In this document: positions 33,273-42,928 of the stretch, in pieces
Layout of the letters: each line of letters opens with the position of its first letter
How positions within the stretch are numbered: the stretch's first letter is position 1
Assembly (NCBI GenBank): GCA_029263415.1
Contig: JAJCXN010000030.1
Location: forward strand, 59,223-123,222
From: Acidobacteriota bacterium
GTDB lineage: Bacteria; Acidobacteriota; Thermoanaerobaculia; Multivoradales; Multivoraceae
Direction: 5' to 3'
Length of the DNA stretch: 64,000 bases
The notes under the pieces: model-generated
What the model was told of the DNA's origin: nothing
The model's input: the letters and a program-made list of their open reading frames with translations, nothing else
Databases searched by the model: none
Program-made: the position numbers and the translations under genes

Positions 33273-34250
33273 TCAACTCGCCTCGGCCAAGGCGGCGCGG
33301 TAGACGGAGTCGGCGGCGAACAGATCTTGCGACACGATGCCGACCGACTTATATAGCGTGATGTCTTCGGGACCAAGGCGGCCTCGAACAGCTCCGTTGA
33401 GCACCTGTCCGATCTCACCCACGACGTCGGTGAGTTCGATCAATCCGTCGTCGACCGCCATCAGGATATCGCCGGCCTCGTTGCGTGCGGACTCCATCAG
33501 GTCGACGTAAACAGCGCTGTGTGCGATGGCTTGGCCATCGGCCTCGCGGGCATCCCGGGTGTGGGTGCCGACCAAGTTGATGTGGCTTCCTGGTTTGAGC
33601 CACTTACCGAACAACACGGGCTGGGTTGCGCTAGTGGTCGCGCACACCACATCGCAGCCGCAGGCCTGCTCTTGGCTCGCGGTTTGGATCGCGATGCCTA
33701 TGCGCGCAGCATGCGCTTCAACAAATGCTTTGGCCTTCTCTTGCGAGCGGCCCCACACCAAAACCGTCGCGATCTTGCGCACCGCCAGCACTGCGTCGAT
33801 GTGGTTCGCCGCTTGAACTCCATAGCCCAGGATGCCGAGTGTTCTAGCCTCTGGGTTCGCCAGCTCGCGCGTTGCTAGACCGCTTGCTGCCGCGGTGCGA
33901 ATGCCGGTGATCTCCGCTCCGTCCATCACTGCCACCGGGCGGCCGGTGCCATGGTCAAAGAGGATGACCAGTCCTTGGATCATAGGCAGACCCTTGGCTG
34001 GATTGGCGGGGTGGATGCTGACGACCTTTGCGCCATAGACAGCGGGGTTAGTGGTCGAACCGGGCATCAGGCCTAAGGTGCCGCTGCCGTCCACTAGCGG
34101 CTCGAACCGTCGTGGCGCAATAGCCACCCGGCCTTCAGTGGTGGCTCGCATGGCGCGATCCATGGCGTCGATGCAGGCCGGCATGGGTAGCAAGCGCCGG
34201 ACATCTGATGCGCTTAGCAGGATCGGGCCTTCGCGGAGGGTGGCGGTCAT
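33273..34250 (-). CDS. ornithine cyclodeaminase / mu-crystallin family dehydrogenase
   Basis: 325 residues from the ATG at 34250, whose first bases overlap the stop of the hydroxylase gene (ATGA). Family motifs: VAIAPRRFEPL, then GLMPGSTTNPAVYGAKVVSI (substrate Lys in GAKVV), AVMDGAEITGIRTAAASGLA, the NAD(P)-binding TLGILGYGVQAANHIDAVLA and DVVCATTSATQPVLFG. Members are ornithine cyclodeaminases, alanine dehydrogenases or ketimine reductases. With an adjoining methyltransferase and near a sarcosine oxidase, an amino-acid or N-methyl-amino-acid substrate is attractive but inferred. Confidence 0.92.
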   Translation of the reverse strand: MTATLREGPILLSASDVRRLLPMPACIDAMDRAMRATTEGRVAIAPRRFEPLVDGSGTLGLMPGSTTNPAVYGAKVVSIHPANPAKGLPMIQGLVILFDHGTGRPVAVMDGAEITGIRTAAASGLATRELANPEARTLGILGYGVQAANHIDAVLAVRKIATVLVWGRSQEKAKAFVEAHAARIGIAIQTASQEQACGCDVVCATTSATQPVLFGKWLKPGSHINLVGTHTRDAREADGQAIAHSAVYVDLMESARNEAGDILMAVDDGLIELTDVVGEIGQVLNGAVRGRLGPEDITLYKSVGIVSQDLFAADSVYRAALAEAS

Positions 34251-35098
34251 TCGAACGGTGCCTTTCTCGAAGGCTCGTTGCCCGCACTCTTCCCGATTAA
34301 CGGTAGTCCGAGCAGTGCGGCGATGCTGCGTGGCTTGGTTTGGACCAGGTGGTCGACGCCCAGCTGCATTTGCCGATGTCCGTCTTGAGGTTGCGCGCGG
34401 TAGCTGCCAAACAACCGATCCCACCACGGCAGGTTGAAACCGAAGTTGCTATTGGTTTCAACGACTTTCACCGAATGATGCACGCGGTGCATATCGGGAG
34501 TGACCATCACCATTCGCAGCCACCGATCAAGGCCTAGGGATAGCCGGACATTGCTGTGGTTGAAAATGGCGGTTGCGTTGAGCACCACCTCAAACAACAG
34601 CACGCTCAAGGCAGGAGCACCGATCAAAGAGATGGCCAGAAATTTCACACCCATCGACAGCACGATCTCGCCCGGATGGAAGCGCAGGCCGGATGTGAAG
34701 TCGAGATCTTGGTCGGTGTGATGCACCAGATGGAGGCGCCACAACCACGGCACAACGTGGAACAGCCAGTGCTGAAGGTAGATGGCGAAGTCCAGCAGCA
34801 GCATCGACAGTGCGACCACCAGCCACAGCGGCAACGGATCGGCAACGCTTAAGTTGAACAGCCCCCAGCCTTGCGCTGTAGCGAGTACCGCGAACCCCAT
34901 TGCTGCGGCGGGGAACAGAAGGCGGACCAAGATCGAATCAAGCAGCAACAGTCCGAGGTTGGCGACCCACCGTGCTGCACGCCCTTGGCTGCGATGGCGG
35001 CGTTCGGCGACCGCCTCCCATAGAGCCATGATTCCGAACACGCTCACAAACGCCGCTAAGCGCAGTTGCGGTTCGTGTTCCAAGATCCAGCGACTCAT
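34247..35098 (-). CDS. sterol desaturase / fatty acid hydroxylase family protein
   Basis: 283 residues with four to five hydrophobic helices. The di-iron histidine motifs are visible: QHWLFH (HxxxH), LHLVHH (HxxHH), a His in FNHSNV and MHRVHHS (HxxHH). These bind two iron atoms in the cytosol-facing active site of integral membrane hydroxylases. It is the first gene of the three-gene minus-strand operon. Bacterial homologues hydroxylate or desaturate fatty acyl chains, sterols or ornithine lipids; an ornithine-lipid-type substrate would fit the next gene's family, but this is speculation. Confidence 0.9.
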   Translation of the reverse strand: MSRWILEHEPQLRLAAFVSVFGIMALWEAVAERRHRSQGRAARWVANLGLLLLDSILVRLLFPAAAMGFAVLATAQGWGLFNLSVADPLPLWLVVALSMLLLDFAIYLQHWLFHVVPWLWRLHLVHHTDQDLDFTSGLRFHPGEIVLSMGVKFLAISLIGAPALSVLLFEVVLNATAIFNHSNVRLSLGLDRWLRMVMVTPDMHRVHHSVKVVETNSNFGFNLPWWDRLFGSYRAQPQDGHRQMQLGVDHLVQTKPRSIAALLGLPLIGKSAGNEPSRKAPFE

Positions 35099-35322
35099 TG
35101 AGGTTTGGTGCCTTGTTTGCTCGGTTAGCGGTGCTCGGCCAGCGGTTGGTGTGACGCAGAACGCGATTCCGAGCCGCTTTCGTTTTGAGTTGGCTCAAGG
35201 GTTGAGCTGGTCCTAGCCAACTGAGGCTTCGGCCTTGGTCGCGTCTTGAGGCCCTTTGGGTTTAGAGAATCTGCGAGGTACTGTTTGCCGACTCTACTCA
35301 CTAACTCAAGGAGGCTGATGCC

Positions 35323-36357
35323 ATGACCCCCGATCCCTTGCTGCTCAGTGGTGCACCCGGATCGCCGTACACCCGCAAGATGGTGGCCTACCTGCGCTAT
35401 CGCAGGATTGCCCATCAGCTCATCGTTTCCACCGGCGACGTGGCGGAACTGCCCAAGGCGAAGGTGCGACTCCTGCCGACGTTTTACCTGCCCAACGCTC
35501 AGGGTGAACTCGAGGCGGTGGTCGATTCAACACCGCTAATCCGCCGCTTTGAGCGAGAGTTCGATGGCCGCACTGCAGTTCCGCAGGATGCGGTAGTCAA
35601 CTTCTTCGACGCGCTGATCGAAGACTACGCTGACGAGTGGATGACCAAGGCGATGTTCCACTATCGGTGGTACTACCGAGAGGACATTAAGAAGTCTGGC
35701 GACATTCTGCCCCGTTGGCGCAACATCGCAGCTCCCGAAGCCGAGATGCAGAAAGCGAAGACGCAATTTCAGAATCGACAGATCTCACGGCTCTATGTGG
35801 TCGGTTCCAACGATGTCACCGCGCCAGTGATCGAGGCCAGCTATGTGCGCTTCTTAGACCTGTTCTGCACCATGCTCGAAGAGCAGCCATTTGTGTTCGG
35901 CTCTCGACCGAGCAGTGCGGACTTTGCTCTTTACGGTCAACTCAGTCAGCTGGCGAAGTTTGACCCGACGCCGATGGCGCTCACCCTCGATCGCGCGCCG
36001 AGAGTGTTCGCCTGGGTGGACGTGATCGATGATCTGTCCGGGCTTCGGGTCGCCGAATCACCCTCTGAGGGTTGGATCAGTCGCGACCGGCTCGGTGAGC
36101 GGCTCGGTGCACTCTTGACTGAGATCGGCAAGGTCTACGCGCCGGTTCTGATCGCGAATGCTCAGGCACTACAGAACGGTGCACAGACAGTGGAGACCTC
36201 CGTCGACGGCAAGGCCTGGACTCAGACACCGTTTCCTTATCAGGGGAAATGCTTGGTCGCACTGCGCGCTCAGTATCAGGCGCTCGGCGAGGTCGACCGA
36301 GCGGTGGTGGATCAAGTCTTAGATGGAACTGGGTGCGAGGTTCTGTTCGCAGCATAG
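35323..36357 (+). CDS. glutathione S-transferase family protein
   Basis: 344 residues from the ATG preceded by AAGGAGG. The N-terminal thioredoxin-like domain starts LLLSGAPGSPYTRKMVAYLR; the candidate catalytic Ser/Tyr lie in GSPYT. LPTFYLP supplies the cis-Pro and DSTPLIRRFE the glutathione-binding acid/Ser pair. The C-terminal helical domain has the N-capping box region FVFGSRPSSADFALYGQLSQ. The last 90 residues extend beyond a usual GST (about 210-230) and contain a further helical part. It may conjugate or isomerise; substrate unknown. It stands alone between divergent and convergent neighbours. Confidence 0.85.
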   Translation: MTPDPLLLSGAPGSPYTRKMVAYLRYRRIAHQLIVSTGDVAELPKAKVRLLPTFYLPNAQGELEAVVDSTPLIRRFEREFDGRTAVPQDAVVNFFDALIEDYADEWMTKAMFHYRWYYREDIKKSGDILPRWRNIAAPEAEMQKAKTQFQNRQISRLYVVGSNDVTAPVIEASYVRFLDLFCTMLEEQPFVFGSRPSSADFALYGQLSQLAKFDPTPMALTLDRAPRVFAWVDVIDDLSGLRVAESPSEGWISRDRLGERLGALLTEIGKVYAPVLIANAQALQNGAQTVETSVDGKAWTQTPFPYQGKCLVALRAQYQALGEVDRAVVDQVLDGTGCEVLFAA

Positions 36358-36525
36358 CGCGACGCACCGTCTCCAGTACTCGTTGGCTTTAGGACCAGCG
36401 AGAACCGTGAAGACGATGCGTGAGATGTTGGGTCTCAACCGGAAACGAGAACGTGCGCCTCCTGAGCGGCGGCGAGCGGAGTGAACCTCGGTCGCCCGCT
36501 TGGCCCCTTCCACAACGGACGGTGC

Positions 36526-37635
36526 CTAGTCGCTGTTCAGGCGTTCATACATGCGCGCAACTTCTAGCGCTAACACTCCAGGCGTGTTGATGTTGAAGGC
36601 AGCGAACTCCTCGTAGCCAGTCATGTCGAGCGCTGCAACAGCCTCATCGACGCTCAGGCCCGCAGCATGGGAACTCTGGACCTGATCCCAGTAGGTTCGG
36701 AGATAGGTTTGGGTGGTCTCGATCTGGTTCTTGTCGCGAACGAGTGGGCCGTGTCCGGGCACGATTAGGTCGACCTCCAGCAGCTTGAGTTTGTCGAGCG
36801 TGGCTGGAAACTCGTCGGCGAACCCGTCTCCTAGGTAAGGAGCGCCGGCGTAGAACAGGTCGCCGGTGAACACCAGTCGCTCCTTGGGAAGGTAGACCAC
36901 CACATCGCCGCCGGTATGGCCGCGACCGAGATGCAGGAGTTGGATCTCACGGTCGCCACGAAACAGCGTCATCTTTTCTTTGAGGGTGACGTTGGGGGGA
37001 GTCGGTTCCACTTCTCCAAGGGCTCCAATGTGACGACGGACCATTGCCGCTTGTGCCTCGAGTGCCGCCTTCTCTGCTTCAGGAGCTGCGGCGATTGCGC
37101 CTTCGAGCGCGGCAAGTTGAGCGCCGGTTGCTTCCGGCGAACCGATGGTCTGATAGGTCGATTCGGTGAGCACGGGTCCAAGCAAACGTTCCCGGGTGTA
37201 CTCGTGGCCGATGATCTCGGTGTGGTCGTGATCGAACACCTGGTTACCGTGGGCGTGGTCGAAGTGGTAGTGCGTGTTGATCAAGTAGTGGATCGGTAGG
37301 TCGGAAACAGTCCTCACCGCAGCTACCAAACTGCGCCCCGAGTCGGCACTCACATGCGAGTCGACCACCACGACATCGTCATCGTTGACGATAACCATGG
37401 CGTTGCTCATCAACAGCACTTCGCCGGTGCCCACCGAGTTCGCGAAGTAGACGCCTGGGGCGATCTCTTCGAGCACGTGGGCGGTCTCTTGGGCGGGTTC
37501 AGGAGCCGCTTCGGGCGCGGCCGCCTGCTCGGTGCCGCAGCCCACGGTTAAGAGCAGCAGGGCAAGGAGGGATACTCCAGTCCCCAAGAGGGTCAAAGAG
37601 CGATCTCGTTCGACAGAAGTTGGTAGGTTGCGCAT
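36526..37635 (-). CDS. metallo-beta-lactamase-fold lipoprotein
   Basis: 369 residues from the ATG at 37635 (GGAG upstream). A signal with a lipobox-like LLLLTVGCGT predicts a lipid-anchored protein, then an Ala/Pro/Glu linker. The metal site is intact: NTHYHFDHAHGN (HxHxDH), HLGRGHTGGDVVVYLP, FTGDLFYAG and PGHGPLV. The layout (IAPGVYFANSVGTGEVLLMS) is like Zn-hydrolases of the quinoprotein-relay or subclass B3-like group. The Asp/His-rich active site supports hydrolase activity; substrate unknown. A helical insertion (about 185-230) is notable. Confidence 0.9.
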   Translation of the reverse strand: MRNLPTSVERDRSLTLLGTGVSLLALLLLTVGCGTEQAAAPEAAPEPAQETAHVLEEIAPGVYFANSVGTGEVLLMSNAMVIVNDDDVVVVDSHVSADSGRSLVAAVRTVSDLPIHYLINTHYHFDHAHGNQVFDHDHTEIIGHEYTRERLLGPVLTESTYQTIGSPEATGAQLAALEGAIAAAPEAEKAALEAQAAMVRRHIGALGEVEPTPPNVTLKEKMTLFRGDREIQLLHLGRGHTGGDVVVYLPKERLVFTGDLFYAGAPYLGDGFADEFPATLDKLKLLEVDLIVPGHGPLVRDKNQIETTQTYLRTYWDQVQSSHAAGLSVDEAVAALDMTGYEEFAAFNINTPGVLALEVARMYERLNSD

Positions 37636-37841
37636 TGGCAGACTCCAAGGGTTGAGACCGGTGGCTTTCCGCCACGCGGGCGGAAGGTGCCTATGCGCAT
37701 CCAATGGACACGCGAGGTCTTCGTGGACTCCAAAGGGTTTAGCGGGCTTAGGCCGTTGGAGAGTTGTGTCGGTTCAAAGCGCAGGATATCTGGCTTTTTA
37801 TGGAGCGGTGTTCAAAGAGCTTCCAGTGAGACAATAGGACC

Positions 37842-39470
37842 ATGAGATTTCTGCGGCCCTTGTTGTTGATGACGACGGTAGTTCTTTGGCAGTCGATCGG
37901 CGCTGGGACCGTGGCTGCCGAGCCTGCTCGCGGCGGGGGCACAGCCCTGGGCGCTGCCCAAGGTACTACTCAAAGTACTACTCAAGGCATGACCGTGATC
38001 ACCCACGGCTTCCAGTTGTCGGGCACGCGCCCTAACTGGCCGTTGCTCATGGCTGCTGAAATTGCCGCGCGAGTACGTGACGAGGGCGGTACCGCCAAAG
38101 TCCTCGAGTACCGACCGACACAGGATCCGGTGCTCGCGGTTTGCACGGACACCTCCTTGTGCGGCGTCTCGGATGCTTCCGGCCATTCGATTGTGGTGGT
38201 CGACTGGGGCAGTCTTTCGAATCAGAGTGGCAGAGGTTTCTCAGAAGCTGCAGGCGAAGCGCTAGCTGCGGTGCTGCTCGCCGAAGGTGGCCAGCTTGAC
38301 TTATCAGCAGTGCACTTCATCGGTCACAGCCGAGGAACCGTAGTCAACAGTGAAGCAGCAGAGCGCTTGATCGCCACCGGTGCTGCGATTGTTGACCAGA
38401 TGACGGCTCTTGATACTCACGATTGGGGAGTGGGTCGATCAGTCGACGGAGTCGAGCTGGTGCCAGCGACCGATCGAGAAATCGGGCGGGACGATGACCC
38501 AAGAGGGGCTCGTGGCGGGCTCGATGATTTCGATGTCAACGAGCTGCACCCGGAGTACGACTGCGGCCAGTCTCAAGGAGGAGACAGCGCGGTGTGTTCT
38601 TGGTCCTTGATTGACTATGTGGATAGCTACTACCAAAGAGACGGATTCTTGGACTTGTGGGGACGCTCGGTGCAAGGAGCCTCCAATCTGGAGTTTCTCG
38701 ATCTGGGACTGAGCCACGGTGACGTTCACTGCTGGTATCGAGCCTCGGTGTCGGGCTCATCTGCGCTCGAGTTCCCTGACGCCGAGTGCAGCGAAGCCGA
38801 GGTGGATTTGGACTGGTTCGGGGTCTCAACGCAGTGCAACGCCGCGGATCGCACCAGTCCTTTGCAGCGGAATGCCGATGGCTTCAATGCCTCTGCTGTG
38901 GCTGGTGGTTCGAGCATTCGTTGTCCGGATGGCGTTCCGCGGCAGCCCGTGCTGTTCGACTTCTTCTTGCAAGAGGGACTAGTGAATGGTGACTTTGAGA
39001 AGGATAGCGACGCTGGTTGGAGCAGCAACGGAGGGGTGCTCGAGGGAACACTCAGCGTTGAAGGCGACAATCGCTTTGTCCAGATTGCGCAGGACCAAGA
39101 ACTTCGCCATAGCTGGTCGCTGCTGCCTCCCGATGGGTGGGCGATCGACTTCACTTATCGAGTGCCCGCGAGCGACCTCGCCGCAGAGTTGGTGGTCACC
39201 GCGTATCCGTATGGCGATGGTCCCGAAGCCGAGCTGTGGCGGAGCGAACTCGGAACCACCGTGGCTGAGTGGACCGCGGTTTCGCTTCGCATGCCGAGCG
39301 ATCTTCAAGGGACGGCGCTGCGCATCGAGGCGCGCCTGGCCGCCTCGTCCGGAAGCGGCGCGTTGGTCGAGCTCGATTCCTTCGCCTGGTCTGGGGCGCC
39401 TGCGGGCCTATTGTTTGACGACGGTTTCGAAACAGGATCGGTCGAGCGATGGTCCTTGGTGAGTCCCTAA
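37842..39470 (+). CDS. secreted alpha/beta hydrolase (lipase-like) with C-terminal tail motif
   Basis: 542 residues with a signal peptide (MRFLRPLLLMTTVVLWQSIG). MTVITHGFQLSG gives the oxyanion-loop strand, and HFIGHSRGTVV is the nucleophile elbow with Ser; ALDTHDWG and later NELHPEYDC may hold the Asp/His. Several paired cysteines suggest disulfides. After about residue 385 there is a jelly-roll carbohydrate-binding-like domain (GLVNGDFEKDSDAGWSSNGG ... ALVELDSFAW). The last residues are FDDGFETGSVERWSLVSP, nearly the same tail as in the protein ending at 44383. It is probably an exported lipase or esterase, sorted by this tail. Confidence 0.8.
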   Translation: MRFLRPLLLMTTVVLWQSIGAGTVAAEPARGGGTALGAAQGTTQSTTQGMTVITHGFQLSGTRPNWPLLMAAEIAARVRDEGGTAKVLEYRPTQDPVLAVCTDTSLCGVSDASGHSIVVVDWGSLSNQSGRGFSEAAGEALAAVLLAEGGQLDLSAVHFIGHSRGTVVNSEAAERLIATGAAIVDQMTALDTHDWGVGRSVDGVELVPATDREIGRDDDPRGARGGLDDFDVNELHPEYDCGQSQGGDSAVCSWSLIDYVDSYYQRDGFLDLWGRSVQGASNLEFLDLGLSHGDVHCWYRASVSGSSALEFPDAECSEAEVDLDWFGVSTQCNAADRTSPLQRNADGFNASAVAGGSSIRCPDGVPRQPVLFDFFLQEGLVNGDFEKDSDAGWSSNGGVLEGTLSVEGDNRFVQIAQDQELRHSWSLLPPDGWAIDFTYRVPASDLAAELVVTAYPYGDGPEAELWRSELGTTVAEWTAVSLRMPSDLQGTALRIEARLAASSGSGALVELDSFAWSGAPAGLLFDDGFETGSVERWSLVSP

Positions 39471-39610
39471 GAAGTTCTTAGAACCGGCGAGCAACCCGAC
39501 CGTGTTGTGTACCATCGATTGAGAACAGCGCATTCGGCGGCCTCAAAAGAGCGCTGCAACGACCAGCTCGGTTCGACTGACATCGATCCGATCTCAGACA
39601 GGAGCACGTC

Positions 39611-40705
39611 ATGCATTCACCGAATCAACTCTCCTTGCTCACTTCGTTCACCTTGAGTGGTTTGCTGCTGGTATCGAGCGCGGTTGAGGCCCAGAGTTCA
39701 CCTGCGCGCACGGCGTCAGGCAAACCGAATCTCGCAGGCACCTTCGATGGCGCGACGCTCACCCCCCTGGTGCGTCCGAAGCAGTACGGCGACAACCTCT
39801 ACTTAACGCCCGAAGAGGCGGAGAAGATCGCCGAGGCAGAGCGCGCGGAGATGGCACGACGTGCAGTGACCAGCGATCCTGATCGCGAGGCGCCCCCCGA
39901 GGGCGGTGACGGTTCGGTCGGCGCGTCTGGGAATGTCGGCGGCTATAACGGCTTCTGGATCGACCGGGGCACGGATGTGTTCTTGGTCGATGGCAAGTTC
40001 CGCACCTCGATCATTATCGACCCGGTGGATGGGCAGATGCCCAAGATGCAGCCCGCCGCTCGTGAAGCCCGCGCCAAGCTCTTTGCTGGCTATCGGCGCG
40101 GCAACGATGGCACGGCCTATTGGATCGACGAAGGCGACGAGCCCGGGCCCTACGACAATATGGAGCAGCGACCCAATGCCGAACGTTGCTTGTTGGGCTT
40201 TGCGGGGGCCGTGCCACCGCTACCTTCGCTTTACAACAATTTCAAGCGCGTGGTGCAGACCGAAGACACGGTGATGATCATGATCGAGATGGCGCACGAC
40301 GCCCGCATCGTCAGGCTCAACTCCGAGCACGCGCCGCAAGACGAGCGCAAATGGCTTGGTGATTCGATCGGTTGGTGGGAGGACGATACGTTGGTCATCG
40401 ACACCACCAACTTCCGAGCCGATAGCCGCCAGGGTCGCGGTGGCACAGAGAACCTTCACGTGGTCGAGCGGCTGAGTCGCATGGACGACGGCAACTTGCT
40501 CTACAACTTCACCGTCGAAGATGAAACGGTTTGGCAGCGGCCTTGGACTGGCGAGTACGTGTGGAAGGCCAGTGACGAGAAGGTTTACGAATACGCGTGC
40601 CACGAAGGTAACTACGCACTGGGCGGCATCATGCGCGGCGCACGATTGTTGGAGCAAGAAGCGATTGCCAACAAACGCTCTGGCAAGAAGGGTTCCAGCG
40701 ACTAG
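39611..40705 (+). CDS. exported protein of unknown function, widespread acidobacterial-type family
   Basis: 364 residues from an ATG preceded by AGGAGCACGTC. A signal peptide ends near SAVEAQSSPA. Recognisable family features are NLAGTFDGATLTPLVRPKQY, LTPEEAEKIAEAERAEMARR, GSVGASGNVGGYNGFWIDRG, then ERCLLGFAGAVPPLPSLYNN, DSIGWWEDDTLVIDTTNFRA, LHVVERLSRMDDGNLLYNFT and the ending YACHEGNYALGGIMRGARL. I know this pattern as a family of secreted proteins common in acidobacteria and gammaproteobacteria, but no function is established. DUF1272 follows 9 bases later, so the pair may be co-transcribed. Confidence 0.82.
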   Translation: MHSPNQLSLLTSFTLSGLLLVSSAVEAQSSPARTASGKPNLAGTFDGATLTPLVRPKQYGDNLYLTPEEAEKIAEAERAEMARRAVTSDPDREAPPEGGDGSVGASGNVGGYNGFWIDRGTDVFLVDGKFRTSIIIDPVDGQMPKMQPAAREARAKLFAGYRRGNDGTAYWIDEGDEPGPYDNMEQRPNAERCLLGFAGAVPPLPSLYNNFKRVVQTEDTVMIMIEMAHDARIVRLNSEHAPQDERKWLGDSIGWWEDDTLVIDTTNFRADSRQGRGGTENLHVVERLSRMDDGNLLYNFTVEDETVWQRPWTGEYVWKASDEKVYEYACHEGNYALGGIMRGARLLEQEAIANKRSGKKGSSD

Positions 40706-40714
40706 CTGCAACCG

Positions 40715-40948
40715 ATGCTCGAACTGCGGCCAGGTTGCGAACGGTGCGATCGTGATCTTCCTCCCGACAGCATCGATGCGCGTATCTGTACCTTCGAGTG
40801 CACGTTCTGTGCTGACTGTGTGAAGAGCCTCAACGGCGTTTGTCCGAATTGCGGCGGCGGTTTTGAGCGTCGTCCGATCAGGCCAGCTCACCTGCTGGCA
40901 AAGTTTCCTGCGATCTCCCAGAGAACGTACAAGCCGATCGATGGCTAA
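40715..40948 (+). CDS. DUF1272 cysteine-rich small protein
   Basis: 77 residues with eight cysteines in the DUF1272 pattern: ELRPGCERCDRDLPPDS, ARICTFECTFCADCV, then GVCPNCGGGFERRPIRP. The Cys pairs should bind one or two zinc or iron ions, giving a rubredoxin/RING-like knuckle. The family is of unknown function and usually 60-80 residues, so this is complete. It starts 9 bases after the preceding gene. Confidence 0.93.
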   Translation: MLELRPGCERCDRDLPPDSIDARICTFECTFCADCVKSLNGVCPNCGGGFERRPIRPAHLLAKFPAISQRTYKPIDG

Positions 40949-41039
40949 CAACGAAACAGGCGGGCCACTGCACTCGTAGGGGTGATCCACAACGGCGGAC
41001 CCAGAGGTCCCAGCAACAGCCTCCCCTGGAGAACAAGCA

Positions 41040-42770
41040 ATGGCGAACGCAGTAACGGCGGCCGACCAGGAGCAATCGCTTCGGGTACGGCCAGGTGTGG
41101 TTTTGGCGGTGATCTTGGTGCTGATGCGTTTTGCGCTACCGGCGGCTTTTCCTCAGGCTGGACTGGTGGGAATCCTAGGCGGCGTCGCGGCGGCGTTGAT
41201 CATCTTTGCTTGGTGGCTGTTCTTTAGCCGTGCGCGCTGGTCCGACCGGCTTGGCGCGCTGGCTTTGGCGGTGGGGGGGGTGGTCGCGACCTCGATGGTT
41301 CTTCACGAATCGATAGCAACCGCTGGAATGGGAATGCTCTTCTACATCTACGCCATCCCAGGCCTTGCGCTGGCATTGGTGGCGGCCGTCGCGCTCACCC
41401 GGAGCGCAGGCGATGGGAAACGTCGCCTTGTAGTCGCAGGGGCACTGTTGTTGGCAAGTGGCGGTTGGGCACTGGTGCAAACGGGAGGCGTGTACGGCGG
41501 CTCTGGATCTCAGCTTTCCTGGCGCTGGGCGAAGACGCCCGAACAACGACTGCTTGCCGACGGTCAAGGTGAGCTAGCAGCGGTATCTTCTAGCCCTTCC
41601 TTAGTGGTGGCCGAAGCCGAATGGCCCGGGTTCAGAGGGCCCAATCGCGACAGCGTCATTCCTGGAATCAAGATCGCGACCGATTGGGACGCGTCGCCGC
41701 CGATCGAACTCTGGAGGCGGGCCATTGGTCCGGGCTGGTCCTCGTTTGCGGTGGCGGGTGACTTGTTGTTCACCCAAGAGCAACGGGGCGAGGACGAGGT
41801 GGTATCAGCGTATTCGGCTAGTTCAGGCGAACCAGTGTGGCGACATAGTGATCCTGTTCGGTTTTGGGAATCGAACGCTGGTGCTGGGCCGCGCGGCACA
41901 CCCATGCTGCGGGACGGTCGTGTGATCTCGCTCGGTGCGACCGGCATCTTGAACGTGCTGGAGGCTCGAGATGGCACCGTGCTGTGGTCGCGAGACGTGG
42001 TCAAAGACACGGGCGCAAAGACCCCGGGATGGGGCTTCAGTGGTTCGCCCTTGGTGGTGGGTGAATTGGTGATTGTTGCGGTTGCGGGCCAGCTCGCGGC
42101 GTACGATTCCGCTAGCGGGGAGGCGCGTTGGAAAGGAGCCGCCAGCGGTGGCTACAGCTCCCCGCATCCTGCGGTGATCGAAGGTGTCTCCCAGGTACTG
42201 ATGCTTGATCGTGATGGCATCACCAGCGTTGATGCATCGGATGGAACGGCCCTGTGGCAACACGCGATGCCCGGAGAACCGATTGTGCAGCCCGCGCTCA
42301 CCGACGACGGCCATCTGTTGATCACAACCGCCGGCGCCAACGGCTCGATTGGCACGCGCAGCCTCTCGGTGGCGCTTGGGCCATCTGGCTGGCGTAGCGA
42401 AGAGCGATGGACCTCCCATCGACTCAAGCCTTACTTCAACGATTTTGTTGTTCATGAAGGCCACGCCTACGGGTTCGACGGCAGCATCATGGCCGCGATC
42501 GATCTCGACGGTGGCCAGCGGGTGTGGAAGGGTGGTCGCTATGGGCACGGCCAGCAACTCCTGTTGGCAGATCAGGACCTGCTTTTAGTACTCACCGAGG
42601 TCGGCGACCTGGCTTTGGTCTCAGCGACCCCAGAACGGTTCGTCGAACTCGCGCGGACCCCGGCCCTCGAAGGTAAGACCTGGAACCATCCGGTGCTGGT
42701 GCGGGATCGTCTGTTTGTGCGCAATGCCGAGGAGATGGCTGCCTTCAAACTGCCGTTGGCGGACAGCTGA
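41040..42770 (+). CDS. membrane-anchored PQQ-like beta-propeller protein
   Basis: 576 residues. Four to five hydrophobic segments occupy the first 155 residues (VVLAVILVLMRFALPAAF, VAAALIIFAWWLFF, LALAVGGVVATSMVL, IPGLALALVAAVALT, LVVAGALLLASGGW). Next comes AEWPGFRGPNRDSV, the usual opening of PQQ-like propellers in this bacterial group, and blades with YSASSGEPVWRHSD, LEARDGTVLWSRDV, YDSASGEARWKGA, VDASDGTALWQHAMP and IDLDGGQRVWKGGRYG. The W-containing repeats form an eight-bladed-type propeller as in quinoprotein dehydrogenases or BamB. No PQQ ligands can be assigned, so catalysis is doubtful. A related soluble protein is encoded at 58364. Confidence 0.88.
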   Translation: MANAVTAADQEQSLRVRPGVVLAVILVLMRFALPAAFPQAGLVGILGGVAAALIIFAWWLFFSRARWSDRLGALALAVGGVVATSMVLHESIATAGMGMLFYIYAIPGLALALVAAVALTRSAGDGKRRLVVAGALLLASGGWALVQTGGVYGGSGSQLSWRWAKTPEQRLLADGQGELAAVSSSPSLVVAEAEWPGFRGPNRDSVIPGIKIATDWDASPPIELWRRAIGPGWSSFAVAGDLLFTQEQRGEDEVVSAYSASSGEPVWRHSDPVRFWESNAGAGPRGTPMLRDGRVISLGATGILNVLEARDGTVLWSRDVVKDTGAKTPGWGFSGSPLVVGELVIVAVAGQLAAYDSASGEARWKGAASGGYSSPHPAVIEGVSQVLMLDRDGITSVDASDGTALWQHAMPGEPIVQPALTDDGHLLITTAGANGSIGTRSLSVALGPSGWRSEERWTSHRLKPYFNDFVVHEGHAYGFDGSIMAAIDLDGGQRVWKGGRYGHGQQLLLADQDLLLVLTEVGDLALVSATPERFVELARTPALEGKTWNHPVLVRDRLFVRNAEEMAAFKLPLADS

Positions 42771-42808
42771 CCCCCTAACTGTGCCTAGGCTGGATATCGC
42801 GAGTCGTC

Positions 42809-42814
42809 TATAAT
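42809..42814 (+). promoter_or_regulatory. possible -10 element (TATAAT)
   Basis: An exact TATAAT, 115 bases before the ATG at 42929, in a gap with no gene. No good -35 was found 16-18 bases upstream, so only the -10 is supported. Confidence 0.35.
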
Positions 42815-42928
42815 CTCGCCTTCTGGTCGGCGGGGAGAATCCTGAGGCCTGTTCAAGTACCGTGCTCCCTTCGCTGGGGCCTCCAAAGACTGTGACGGCC
42901 GGCAGGCCGAAAGAAGAGAGAGCAGACA

